From: Epichloe hybrida
Lineage: Eukaryota > Ascomycota > Sordariomycetes > Hypocreales > Clavicipitaceae
Reading direction: 5' to 3'
Assembly (NCBI GenBank): GCA_019022495.1
Contig: JAFEKR010000038.1
Span: 434,001-498,000, forward strand
Length of the DNA: 64,000 nt
The position numbers and the translations under genes were made by a program. The notes under the pieces were generated by a model. That model did no database searches, was not told the DNA's origin, and saw only the letters and a program-made list of their open reading frames with translations. The number at the start of each line of letters is the position of its first letter. The stretch's first letter is position 1. Of the stretch, positions 48,825 through 59,429 are shown one piece after another.

Positions 48825-48882
<58 letters not shown>

Positions 48883-50229
48883 TTCTTCTTTTCTTCTTTT
48901 CTTCTTTTCCAAAAATAGGAGAAATGCTAAAGCATCATCATTCTTGCTGCTAATAGTGCCGAGATCATCAAGATTGAGCATCCAGTTCGTGGTGATGATA
49001 CCAGAGCGTGGGGTCCTCCCTATGCCACATACAAGTCAGAATCGAATGTAGAAGGGCCGGGAGAGGCTGCCTACTTTATTGGAGTACATCAAACCCATCT
49101 CCGTCTTTTCCGTCAGAGTGTACATGTACCACATGTTGCTGTTGTCTGACCTGCAATCACAGGCAAACCGAAACAAAAAGTCTCTTGGTCTCTCCTTCCA
49201 GCACAAAGAAGGTGTTGATATTCTGCACAGGCTTGTTGCCAAGTGCGATATCCTCGTGGAGAATTTTCTCCCCGGCACCCTGAAGAAGTACTCGATGGAT
49301 TACGAAACGCTGCGCAAGATGAATCCTGGTCTCATCTATGCATCAATCACTGGGTATGGCCAAACGGGCCCGTACTCGAGCCGTGCTGGCTATGATGTCA
49401 TGGTGGAAGCCGAATTCGGCTTGATGCACATCACCGGTCAGCGGGACGGTCCTCCCGTCAAGGTTGGCGTTGCTGTCACGGATCTTACGACCGGCTTGTA
49501 CACCAGTAATAGTATCATGGCGGCGCTGCTGGGCAGAGCCAAGACTGGCAAGGGCCAGCACATTGATGTGGCGTTGAGCGACTGTCAAACAGCCACGCTG
49601 GCTAATATCGCCAGCAGTTGTCTGATTAGTGGCAAGAAAGACTCGGGCAGATGGGGCACAGCACACCGTACGTATCAAATCCTCCTTCCTTTCCACTCAT
49701 TCATCCAGCTCACTCAAGAGCAGCTTCTGTTGTCCCATATAAATCATTCAGGACCAAGGACGGCGATATTCTCTTGGGCGGCGGTAATGATCGCCTCTTC
49801 GGAGTGTTGGCCGACGGTCTTGGCAGGCCGGAATGGAAGGAGGATGCCAAATTCAGAACAAATGCCGACAGGGTTGAAAATCGTGATGAACTCGAGGCTA
49901 TGATTGAGGCCATTTCACAGCAAAAGACGACAGAGGAGTGGCTCCAGAAATTCGAGGGCAGTGGCCTGCCTTACGCAGCTGTCAACGATGTGCAAGCCAC
50001 GTTAAACCATGAACACACAAAGGCACGGAACATGGTTGTAGAAATGAACCATGAAGCTTGCGGTCCGATCAAGATGGTGAATACTCCGGTCAAGTTCTCC
50101 GAAACCCAGCCCTCTATTCGTTCTGTGCCCCCGATGTTGGGACAGCACACCGATGAGGTGCTGGAGGAGCATCTTGGTCTCAGCAAATCCGACATCTCAG
50201 CATTGAAAGAGCAAGGCGTCGTCCGTTAG
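48516..50229 (+). CDS. Class III CoA-transferase, SUGCT-like (CaiB/BaiF)
   Basis: Formyl-CoA transferase/CaiB family enzyme; the nearest studied eukaryotic relative is mitochondrial succinyl-CoA:glutarate CoA-transferase (SUGCT). Five exons: 48516-48677, 48775-48806, 48957-49083, 49163-49667 and 49724-50229, giving 443 residues. The N terminus (MSTISRYLRHVIAARPARPS) is an Arg-rich mitochondrial presequence. Spliced motifs: LDMTRVLAGPYCTQLLGDMGAEI, KIEHPVRGDDTRAWGPP, ANRNKKSLGLSF, CDILVENFLPGTL, SITGYGQTGPYSSRAGYD and GQHIDVALSDCQTA. Exon 2 is only 32 bases. Asp in the MVEAEFG/YDVM region is where the family places its catalytic aspartate. Intron 2 carries a long (TC)n tract. The actual CoA donor and acid substrate cannot be read from the sequence. 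Confidence 0.88.
48827..48875. repeat. (TC)24 microsatellite inside an intron
   Basis: About 49 bases of pure TC repeat, then TTTC/TTCTT-rich sequence to 48,909, filling a third or more of the 150-base second intron (48,807-48,956) of the CoA-transferase gene. Confidence 0.92.
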
Positions 50230-50628
50230 AACTAGATGCCTCAGATAAAATTCCAATAACGGTCCGTAATCCTGCTTTTGCTGGTGAAATAAAGGTGCCT
50301 TCATTATAACAAAGGACGATAGTAGGAGCAAGTTGTCGTCACGTGACAGCTGCGTTTGCAGGTGCGACTCCATTCATTTCGTCTCACACCACCAACCATA
50401 GTAACCTCAGAGTAACAAGCGCAAACAATATAATTCCATCCACCAATTCACCTTGATTTGATCGAAACCCGAACGTCCATCAAAAAGGCAACTCAGATAG
50501 GCAGAATAGAGCACCTTTTCTTTGGCCATTGCTCATTGCTGATTCGGTCCTTACTCCTAAGTAGGCATCATCATCGCTACTAAATACATCAAGGGCTTCA
50601 GCACAACCAGGCCTCTCTACCAGCAAAC
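50230..50628. other. Intergenic
   Basis: 0.4 kb between two rightward genes; it must hold the terminator of the CoA-transferase and the promoter of the next gene. No distinct element recognised. Confidence 0.5.
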
Positions 50629-51863
50629 ATGAACAACAATACTCATCCCTCTATGCAATCAACCAATGCTCCGAAACATTCTGACAGCAGCCAGCCGGCA
50701 TACGTGCCACAATTCAGTGCGACGAGTGCGCATATTCTCAGTCGCATTCGCAGCACAGGCAGCAGCAGCACGTCGTTCACGCCGAATGGAAGTTTTCCGA
50801 GTAGGGGGAACAGTCCTCGGAAAGACAAGCGGTTCAGCTCGGATACTTCAACCACAGTCGCTCTACCCAATAACGCAGCGACGCAGAGCAATTGCAGTGC
50901 GACAGAAGTTTGTCAAGACCGCATTGCTGCAATTTCGTCAAGACTTAAGCGGAAGCGCAGCTCAAGGTCCGATGTGCCCGACTTTACCCAGAGCACCATG
51001 TCATTTCCTCCAGCGAAGGCTTCGTCTACCTCTGCTGCAACACCCTTTTTACAGCCACCAGCACTACTGAAGGACCCAGCCGTCCCCGAGGTCCAAATTT
51101 CCATGCCAGGTGGCAGTTGCTCAGTGCCAGGAACAGTAGATGTCACTCAAGAGCATAGATTGTCCTCGATGGCAGATGGGATCGTCCCCGCAAGGCCAGA
51201 ACTTCTGGGATTTTACGCCGGCGAGGCGTCGGATTTGGCAGTGAGTGATGGCTCAACGGACAATGTTTGTAGCTGTCTGGCTAACTGTTCAATCTGAAGC
51301 GCACGCAATACTTTATGCAGAAGAAACGCACAGATCTATTGAATATTCTGTCGTTTTGCGACCAACTTCACCCTCAGCTCTTGGTCGATATCATGGTTTC
51401 AGTGTCCAAAAGACATCCTGACTTGCCGATATTCGGCTCTCCAGACTGGGAAAAAACACTCCATGACTCGCTAGGTTTGCAGACAGAGTCGGTCAAGAGC
51501 GATCCTCGCCCAATGGGGAGGCCGAGACATGGCCACACCATCGTGAACCCGAAGGCGCGCCAACGGCAAAAGAATGCGAAAAGGGTGCTCAGGCGTCTGA
51601 TACTTGCCCAAAACGAAGGCAACGCGCCATCAATTAAAAAAGAAGAAAGAGATGGAGAAGAAGAAGGGGAGGATGAGGAGGGGGCAGTTGAGGAAGACTC
51701 TCTCCCTCCTTCTTGGCCAGAGGCTGGGAAGGGGCTGTACTCGAAATTGCCTCCAGAGACGGAGGACAGAAGGTTCTTGGCAGACGACGACGACGACGAA
51801 CCGTTTAGCCAATTCATGGTGGACAGGTTTGGAAAGCCAGTTGTCGTATCGGCGTGTGCATGA
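50629..51863 (+). CDS. Unknown charged protein, probably nuclear, 391 aa
   Basis: I do not recognise the family. Exons 50629-51240 and 51300-51863 join in phase 0 over a 59-base intron with GTGAGT, a GGCTAACTG branch site and a GAAG acceptor. The first 200 residues are Ser/Thr/Pro-rich and disordered, with a basic LKRKRSSRSD stretch. The part after the intron is compact and looks conserved: YFMQKKRTDLLNILSFCDQL, HPQLLVDIMVSVSKRHPDLP and IFGSPDW. Then come RPRHGHTIVNPKARQRQKNA, a possible nuclear signal, and a highly acidic stretch (EEEGEDEEGAVEED). Basic and acidic blocks with a short helical core suggest a chromatin or transcription adaptor, which is inference only. Confidence 0.78.
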
Positions 51864-52307
51864 ATTCATACCCACTAGCCTCCCACTCATATCGTTTGTA
51901 CTTTAGAGGATCCCATGAGCTATCACTTGGAACACTTCCACAAGTAGCTCCTTGGGGAAGTCCGAACCTGACGGACAGGTGGAAGATTCTCTTGAAGCTT
52001 CATTCAACAGACACGGGCTCAATGCGAAAGGCTAGTAACAGAGAAGTATTATACATGGCCGGTAGATTTCAGAACTTGTGGTGGCTAGCTAATATGCAAC
52101 CTCGTCGAAGAGGCAAGGAAACTGATTATTTACATCATGCCGAAATCACCGACGCCAAAAGATACTGTGGGATGCAAACGCTAGATGGACTCCTCTATAC
52201 CACATCCTTTTTTACCTTTACCCCTTCCACCGTGAGACCGTTGGCGACGTCCGCCAGGTATTAACAAATATTTCGCGACTAGGATTTCCGGCCCTACGGG
52301 AGGACGC
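51864..52307. other. Intergenic, convergent 3' ends
   Basis: 0.44 kb between the convergent unknown nuclear-type gene and the secreted 18-cysteine protein gene. Nothing further recognised. Confidence 0.5.
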
Positions 52308-53228
52308 TTAGTGGCAGTGGCAGTCGAAGGTGGACAGGAGGGACTTGACGATGCCGCCAACGAGGCAGAGCAAGCCGTCGATGACGTGGGCAACGACGTG
52401 CTTGGCAGCGTTGATGGTCAGGACAACGTTGGGAAGGATGCAGAGGCCGACGAGGCCGTTGATCTCGGCACCGATCTCAGCATCGACGTCGATGTAGTTC
52501 TTGCATCCCTTGGCACAGTGGGCGACACAGTCGAAGTTGCACCTTCCGAGGCCGAGCTTGCAGGTGAGGCCGTTGACGATCTTGAGGAGGCCGAGAGAGA
52601 GGTTGGCCTGGACATCGGCAGAGATGGTAGCAAGGCCGAGGATGTCGGTGTTGAAGGCAATGACGGCGTCGACGAGGCTCTCGAGGTAGAGACCGTTCAG
52701 ACCGGCGCAGACGTTCTTGAGGTCGGCGCTGATGTTGGCGTTGAGGTCGATCTCGACCTGGGCAGCAATCTCGAGCTCAATGTCGGCAGAGGCACAGAAG
52801 GTGACGGTGTCGAGGCTGGCCTGGCAGTACTCGTGGTGAGGGTCGTACTTGACGATCTTGGTAGGGGAGGCAGCACAGAAGGTGCCGAGCTTGACATCGA
52901 CGGTAGCGAAGACGCTGACGTCGGGCTCGGGCCAGGCACCGGTCAAGATGTCACCAACACAGATGTTGGCAACGAGGTCGAGGGTCTGGCCGGGGGCACA
53001 AGCGCAAGACTTGGTCCAGGGGCAGTAGCTCATGGTCTTGGGGCACTTGTAGCCAGAGTGCTTCTCGCGAGCCAGGTTCAGGTCGATATCGGCGTTGACA
53101 TCAACCTTTGCGTGGGCGATGGCGGCAACCTCGACATCAGCATTGACGTCGACGTCGGCCCCGAGGCCAATGAGGCTGTGGGCAGAGGCAATGGCGGCGA
53201 AGCCGGCGACAGAAGTAATGAAACGCAT
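52308..53228 (-). CDS. Secreted cysteine-rich protein, 306 aa, 18 Cys
   Basis: Intron-free gene for a small secreted protein I cannot assign. Residues 1-18 (MRFITSVAGFAAIASAHS) are a signal peptide. An Asp/Asn/Ala-rich stretch repeats VDVNAD (DVDVNADVEVAAIAHAKV, DVNADIDLNL). Next is a Cys-rich module YKCPKTMSYCPWTKSCACAP, then alternating beta-like segments of V/I-D/E and a second Cys cluster CKLGLGRCNFDCVAHCAKGC; the protein ends FDCHCH. The 18 cysteines after the signal peptide (an even number, so all could pair) and absence of a transmembrane segment or GPI tail suggest an extracellular protein or effector. Codon use is strongly C-ending, which leaves the complementary strand open for 312 codons. 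Confidence 0.85.
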   Translation of the reverse strand: MRFITSVAGFAAIASAHSLIGLGADVDVNADVEVAAIAHAKVDVNADIDLNLAREKHSGYKCPKTMSYCPWTKSCACAPGQTLDLVANICVGDILTGAWPEPDVSVFATVDVKLGTFCAASPTKIVKYDPHHEYCQASLDTVTFCASADIELEIAAQVEIDLNANISADLKNVCAGLNGLYLESLVDAVIAFNTDILGLATISADVQANLSLGLLKIVNGLTCKLGLGRCNFDCVAHCAKGCKNYIDVDAEIGAEINGLVGLCILPNVVLTINAAKHVVAHVIDGLLCLVGGIVKSLLSTFDCHCH

Positions 53229-55992
53229 GTTGATGGAATTAATTATTAGAGAGGTCCGGGCAGGGTGATGATGATGATGCTCTGCAAGACAAGCAGCGGG
53301 AAGGGGTCAGAATTGAACGAGTGACTGAGCGAGTTTGTAAAACAGAAAGAGAGCGAACGACGAAGCCGGAGGCGTTCGAAGGTAGATGCTGCTGTAAAAA
53401 AATTGTCTTGAGGATGGGGAGGAAGGGAATCGGAAAGCAACGAGAGGTTATCACGTCGAGTTATATACTATATCCGTTCACAACGCATCTGGGACTTTTG
53501 CCTTCCCCTGACCCTGCCTGCATTGTATCCCATCACCTCGTCACGCCACGCCACGCCACGCCACGCCATGCCATGCCATGCCTCCTAGATTGGCAAAGAA
53601 GAAAGGGAAAAAAAAAAAATTAATGACCCTAACCGAGTAACGTATCGTGCATCCCCTGAACTATTCCCTCACCAGACGAGCTAACGACTCCTGACCCCCG
53701 GTCTTGAGATTTGAACACGACGTGCTTTTGCTTCCCGGTTCAGCGCAGAGCAGATTACATGGTAGACTCAGACTGTTTCTCCAACACACAATCCATTCCC
53801 AATTTACGTGCATACTGAAAAGACCCCGCCCCGGGTGGTCAACGCACATCCGCCACCGGAGATGTGCCCTTTTTTTTTTTTTTTTTTTCTGTTCTTAAAA
53901 ATAAAATCACGCTTTGCGCGCGCAAATTTGACATGTCATGGTGAAAAGGAAAGGAAAGCAGGGGCGACGGGGACGGGGTCGGAGTCTACGGATCGGTGAT
54001 GGATGACACGAACGATGCTCATGACAGATGCATGCTGATGCTGACTGAAGCTAGACTGGGTCGGTCGGCAGATGAACAAATTGTGCCTGCCGGGCCTGCC
54101 ATGTAATAGACTGAAGGAAGCCGCATACATGTAGGTCCGCGCCGCACCGTACGGGCCAGGGCAGGGGGGCTGAGCTGACGGGTTGATTACATATTAATTT
54201 ACAGCTGATGCGGCCCCCCCCCCCGGAGAAATGCACGTCGAGAATTTCAGCACCACCTACATACATGTATGTACGGATTAGGATTAGGATTACAGCCTGT
54301 CACTGTAGCTAGATGAGGGGGGGGAGGGCCTTGGCACGAGTATGTACAAAATAGCCCAGAATTCGATGGATTGGTTTCAGGCCGCTCGCTTATGGGCCAT
54401 GGTTCACCAATCGTTGGCTTGCTTCTTTTTGGAATCGTGAGGGGGGAGTGTGGCGGGGGCGTTTTGAACGTTGACACGGGCGCCTGTCTTTCCTTTTTCC
54501 TTGTCCTTGGTTCCTTCCTTTTCGGGGGTCTCTAATGCATCTCATGTCTCAGTCGAAAGGGGCATGTTTTTCTCCTTGGTCGCAGCGCGCGTGGGGGTGG
54601 TGTGAGCCGTTGGCACTCGCGTGATGGATTTCGGCGATTTGATCATGTAAATATGGCGTCAATAGATGACATGGCCGTTGGCCGTTTTGGACGGACTGAT
54701 TTTAATGTAATGGGCCAATATCGCTTGTTCTCGGTGGCGATTGCGATTGCGATTGCCATGGACATTGACTCTCCCGACCATCCCGACCAGTCCCGGCAGC
54801 GCGGATCATCAACAAGATTGCGCGCGGAGTTGCGCCCCGGTCTGCCCATCACTCACATACATGCATACAATAGTCCGTGGCGTGGCGCTGTACCTTGCAC
54901 ATCAGAATCCATTCCCATGGCCCCAGGTGAGACATGGACAGATAAAAGAGGACAAGGTTGGAAAGCAAGAAGAATTGAGAAAGGCATCGGCACCAGGGAC
55001 AAGTCCAGACTCGACATGACCATTTCTGAGCGCCAAAGGCAAGTAATAAGCAAAAAAAGGAGGTACGGGCGCGGCACTGAGCCCGTACAACTTGTTCCCA
55101 ATCAACTCGTGGCCATTCTTCTTTGGAGAACCTTGGACTCAATCCATCGAGTGCATGTGCTGCTCCAACGTCAACTGGTGGTCAGCTGGTGGTCCACGCT
55201 GCCTCGGATGTCCAGTTTCCGCGTCTTTATTATTATGCCGTCTTATCTCCTCCTCCGTATTCCAATCCGATACACCTTGGCCCAAATCCCCCATTGCCCC
55301 CATTACAATAGTCGGCTTGCGCACAAACAAGTTGTGCCGCAAAGACAGGATACACGCACGCTGGCACGATGTCACGAGGTACATATATCCCTCACCTTCA
55401 TTTGTTCAGGTGGTTGCGGCTGGGCTCGCGCTTGCACTCGCAAATTACATTGCCATGTCTTACATCTGGTTCCTTTAAGAGGACATCTGCCCCGTACGGA
55501 GCAAGGCATGTCTCTGCTCCAACAACAACAAGAAGAAGGATCCCTGTCATGGACCCCTCCAGAAGATTGTATGAAGAAAGACGGCTCAGACTTGCCTTTA
55601 AACGACGTCACTGCCATTGTCTGCAGGAATGGCTGAACCCAGTCCCGATCGAAGTCCAAAATAGAAGGGTTATGCTGCGCCAACCTTGAGGCGCCGGCCT
55701 GCAAAACACACAAGTATCTTGTCTACTTCCGACAAGGTGTGTGTGTCCAGCCATCTTGGACCACAAAGGCTCGGAAGTATCTGTTTGCCATCATCATTGC
55801 CGCCATGTGTGTGTGACCCTTCCTGCATCTCTCTCCCTTCAGTTCTTGAACTTGTTTGCTTTGATATTTATTTAGCGTGGTCCCAACAACTGCGGCCTGG
55901 CCGGCACTTGCCGTCGCCTCTGGTGGCAGTGCTTGCGCTGAAGGTAGTCCAAATAGTGGTGTGGTGAAGGTGCCGGCGGGTGGTGGGTGGCA
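53229..55992. other. Intergenic, 2.8 kb
   Basis: The left part is the promoter of the secreted protein gene (C/T-rich leader; CACGC tandem units at about 53,542-53,581). The right part is downstream of the ASNSD1-like gene. It contains a T run at 53,871-53,888, a 16-base palindrome (own entry), a GGATTA triplet repeat at 54,275-54,292, and one long plus-strand frame (54,653-55,636, 327 codons) without recognised motifs, discussed among the findings. Confidence 0.5.
54258..54273. repeat. 16-base perfect palindrome
   Basis: TACATACATGTATGTA reads the same on both strands. Shorter versions occur at 21,611-21,624 (14 bases) and, with the half-sites swapped, GTATGTACATAC at 16,447-16,458. Confidence 0.9.
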
Positions 55993-57922
55993 TCAGGGTG
56001 AAATGAGCGCCGTCCCCTTGACCTTGCCGCTCTCCATCTTGGCTGTTCTAGCACCAAATTGAATCTGTGCACCTGCATTAGTCTTTGGTGCCCTCCTTTT
56101 GCTCCCATCTTACGTCGCCACTCTCATCACCCCTTGCGGGCCAGAGGTGACGTGGTACTACTCACAGCACGTTTCTTCTCCCGCGCGACCGCTGTCATTC
56201 CCAGCTCTTGAGCAAGGAGACGAAGTACTCGTTTTCCCGGCTCTGATGCCTCACCTTCGACCTCTTGGTTCGCGAAATCGCACTTCTCCCATACAGGTAG
56301 CCCAATGGCCCATCTTACAAAGTCCTCGTCGAGGTACGGGAAGCGAACTTCCTTCTCCCAGTGAGCCGTGACTCGATCGTCACGACCGAGATTTCGTTTG
56401 CCCAGACGACTTACATCGAGCTTCAACTCCTCAATCAGCCCCTCATAGTTTGGACGGCGGCTGAAGGCCGTGGCGTGTCGTATGTATCCTCCGAAGAGCT
56501 CATCGGCACCTAAGCCCGAGAGCAATACTCGAGCTGTCGTTTTATACGGTTGAGGTGGAAACTCGGTGACGGTCTGACAAAGCCCATCCCCTCGTGCTGC
56601 AAAATACAGCGCAAATGCAATAGATAGATCCATCTCTGTGTTGTGCGGGTGCATCAGCTCGACTACCTCGGACCGATGATCACAAGCAAGAGAGAACGGA
56701 ACATTGACCTGCGAGCTTCGTTAGTGACTGAACAAGTCCTCCGCGCGTGGGTCATTTGGCAAAAGGGATGATAGCCGACTCGATGACGCATATCGTAACC
56801 AGGCGAAACCTGCGCTTCGGGCAGACCTGCACGAGCTCTGCCAACGATTTCCTCCCTGTGATGCGATCAGGACATAACTCATACAGCGCATCCTGCGACA
56901 TGCCCTTGTGTTGCGCTGCAATCCTGGGGTTCTCAAAAGCTACATTGAGTAAATCGATAGGCTGGTCATCAGGCAGTAAATCACTTGCAAGACGAGCCAG
57001 CACCGTACAGTCGAGCCCGCCGGAAAACAAAACGGCCACTCTTGCGTCACCCGTCGTCGCACCCGGAGGTACCGGCACCTGCAGCACTCGCAATCGCAAT
57101 GACTGAGCAAGGCGATGATGCAATTGCTGAATAACCTCAGACTGCTTTGTGAGGTGAAAACGTGGCAGTAACATTGTGCAATTAAACGCTCCAATCCCTG
57201 AAATCTACCCATGCAGCGACACAAAAGGCAGGCAAGCGGTTAACAATCTCTTGACACGTAGTCGTGATGGTGATCCGAATCAAACTTACAAACGAGTCAT
57301 CGTCAACCCACTCATGCCTGATCGGTACATACTCGCTTGGCTGCATCTCAATGTCTGCACTAGGCAATTGCAAAACATAGATTCCGTCAGCTTCAACCTC
57401 GGTCCAGCCTACACTGGGGGGGGAGTCAGCAATGCTCGCCAGAAGAAATGGATTCCCAGGCTTGACCAGCAAAGAGCGCCTTCCCAACCGATCTCGTCCG
57501 TAGTAAAGGCGCTTTGCAGCTTTCTCATAATAGATGAAGGCAAAGGGGCCCTCGATTCCTCGGAGAACATCCAGCACGCTTTCGCCGCCATCCTTCGACG
57601 GGTGGCTACTGGCCTCTCTCAGCAGGGGCAGGATGGCTTCTCCGTCGTTGCCCTGGACCTCGCGACCCCGGATCTTCCAGGCCTCCCCGTTCCAACAGAG
57701 CACACACTCAGTGGTTTCGTCCACAAGAGGCTGCTTCGCAACATGGTCTCCTCGGAGAGACAGCACCGTGGAGGTGAAGGCTAGTGTCGTGGCATAGCCA
57801 TCGGCCAAGCATGTCGTGACGGTGCCCTGATGGTCGGGTCCGCGATTCCGCAGGCGACGTTGGAGAGCAGCAGACTTGGGGCATTTTCCAGCTGTATAGA
57901 TTGCAGCATGGATGCCACACAT
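55993..57922 (-). CDS. Asparagine synthetase domain-containing protein (ASNSD1-like)
   Basis: Has the two-domain form of glutamine-hydrolysing asparagine synthetase but belongs to the divergent ASNSD1 group, whose reaction is not established. Exons on the minus strand: 57922-57290, 57204-56800, 56708-56166 and 56064-55993, giving 550 residues. The start at 57,922 places Cys2 (MCGIHAAIY) as the class II amidotransferase nucleophile; RRLRNRGPDHQG and YYGRDRLGRRSLL support that domain. The synthetase half has the pyrophosphate-binding loop VLFSGGLDCTVLA, PHNTEMDLSIAFALYFAARG, LLSGLGADELFGGY and KEVRFPYLDEDFV. The last exon (IQFGARTAKMES) is the conserved C terminus. The intron after exon 3 starts GTTACG, a weak donor, so the join FRL-VNVPF is the least certain one. 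Confidence 0.87.
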
Positions 57923-58541
57923 TTTTCGGCCTGCTGGTGCCTGTGCCGTCTGTTGTTGTCGACTCCAAGATGGCAGCAACAGCTGCAAAACATTTCGGGA
58001 AGCAGCGGCCCACCTTTCTCTTTCCTCCGGCCCAGCTAATTATTAGTAAGTTGAGTCAAGTCAGCTTACATACAGATTCCCACCCAGCGTTGGCTCGTGC
58101 AGTTTGGAAGCGCTAGTGCCATCTGGATCCGTTGCTTATTATTATTATTATCCTGCGCGGAGCTACAAGTTGATTCCGAGTAAGCCAACGAGGCCATTCT
58201 TCGCGTCATAATGACCTTCGATGTAGGGTCACTGCCGAGCCAGTGCCGACCACGCTGGCCCGCATCGAGTACTAGCGTCTGACCGTACATGATCAGCGCC
58301 GCGGTAGTAGTAAGCCATGCCACGATAAGTCAGGGAAAGCGAAGTGATCCCTGATATGTGTACGTCCACGTCATGGAGGGTAGGTAGACGTGGACGGCAG
58401 GTATAATCTGACAATATATAAACGGTCATCCAATCCTTAACCCCCCGACATGTATCTCCGTCCCGAACAGCTTTCTCCAACATTGCTACAACAACAAGTC
58501 TCTGCCTCTTTCTTCCTCTGAATAGAATAATAATCATCGCC
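57923..58541. other. Divergent promoter region (ASNSD1-like / SGNH hydrolase)
   Basis: 0.6 kb shared upstream region. It contains an (ATT)n run at 58,136-58,151 and a good TATA box for the SGNH gene (own entry). Confidence 0.6.
58415..58422 (+). promoter_or_regulatory. TATA box of the SGNH hydrolase gene
   Basis: TATATAAA, a consensus TATA element, 120 bases before the ATG at 58,542. It fits the pattern of regulated, secreted-enzyme genes. Inferred from sequence and distance. Confidence 0.5.
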
Positions 58542-59429
58542 ATGGCACCGCTTTTACGAATGCTCAGCCAGCTGGCCGTTGCCAGCTTGGCCCTGATCTC
58601 CACCGGTTAGTCCACGCAGCCAGGATCACCAGGGGGCCAAGTGAAGGAACATTTCACTGACATGAATCAATCAGCCAAGTCATCATCCACTCCATCCCAG
58701 GGAGACGTCGAGTCTGACGTCGTCGCAGCAGCCAAGGTCCCTCTCCGCCTCATGCCCCTCGGAGCATCCATCACGTACGGCGTGGGCTCCTCTGATGGCA
58801 ATGGCTACCGCAAGGACCTGTACGACCTCCTCACCAGGAGCGGATACACCGTGGACATGGTCGGATCTCGCAAGCACGGCACCATGAAGGACAACGAGAA
58901 CGAGGGTTGGCCCGGCTTGCGAATCGAGCAAGTCCAGGCCAAAGCCGAGGCCGCCGTGCCGAGTCGCCTGCCCAACCTCTTCACGCTCAACGCCGGCACC
59001 AACGATTGTGTGCAAAACTTCAAGATCAGCTCTGCTGGCCAGCGAATGAGCAACTTGCTCGAGTACGTGTGGAAGGCATCTCCCGGCTCCACCGTCATCC
59101 TGTCCACCCTCGTCATGAACCTCAACGGCGCCACCGAGGCACGCGTCAAGGATGTCAACAACCAGATCAGAGCCCTGGTCAGCAAAGAGGCAGCCGCCGG
59201 CAAGAGAATCGTCCTCGCCGAGATGCACGGCTCCGACGGTCCCCAGAGAGGAGACATCGGCCCTGACGGCACTCATCCTACTGATGCTGGATACGACAAG
59301 ATGGCCAAAATCTGGTCCCGTAGCATCCAGACTGCTGCCAGCAAGGGATTCTTGCAGGCACCCAGATCTGTCCCCAAGATTGGAATGTACACGCGTACCA
59401 CGCCATTATGGACCATCAATGTACAGTGA
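58542..59429 (+). CDS. Secreted SGNH/GDSL-type hydrolase, 272 aa
   Basis: Probable secreted esterase of the SGNH superfamily, close in style to fungal carbohydrate esterase family 3. Exon 1 (58542-58605) encodes only the signal peptide (MAPLLRMLSQLAVASLALIS) and joins exon 2 (58675-59429) over a 69-base intron with a GTTAGT donor. Catalytic blocks: PLRLMPLGASITYG (block I, Ser nucleophile; GAS instead of GDS, as in several fungal relatives), the block II-like WPGLRIEQV, block III GTNDC with the oxyanion Asn, and block V DGTHPTDAGY with the Asp/His pair. There is no carbohydrate-binding module. Acetyl-xylan or related ester substrates are inferred. Confidence 0.88.

Noticed and set aside
52311..53249. 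312-codon plus-strand frame antisense to the secreted protein
   Set aside because: It mirrors the C-ending codons of the real gene, and its product is a low-complexity Val/Asp/Glu/Gly mix; the minus strand has the signal peptide and cysteines.
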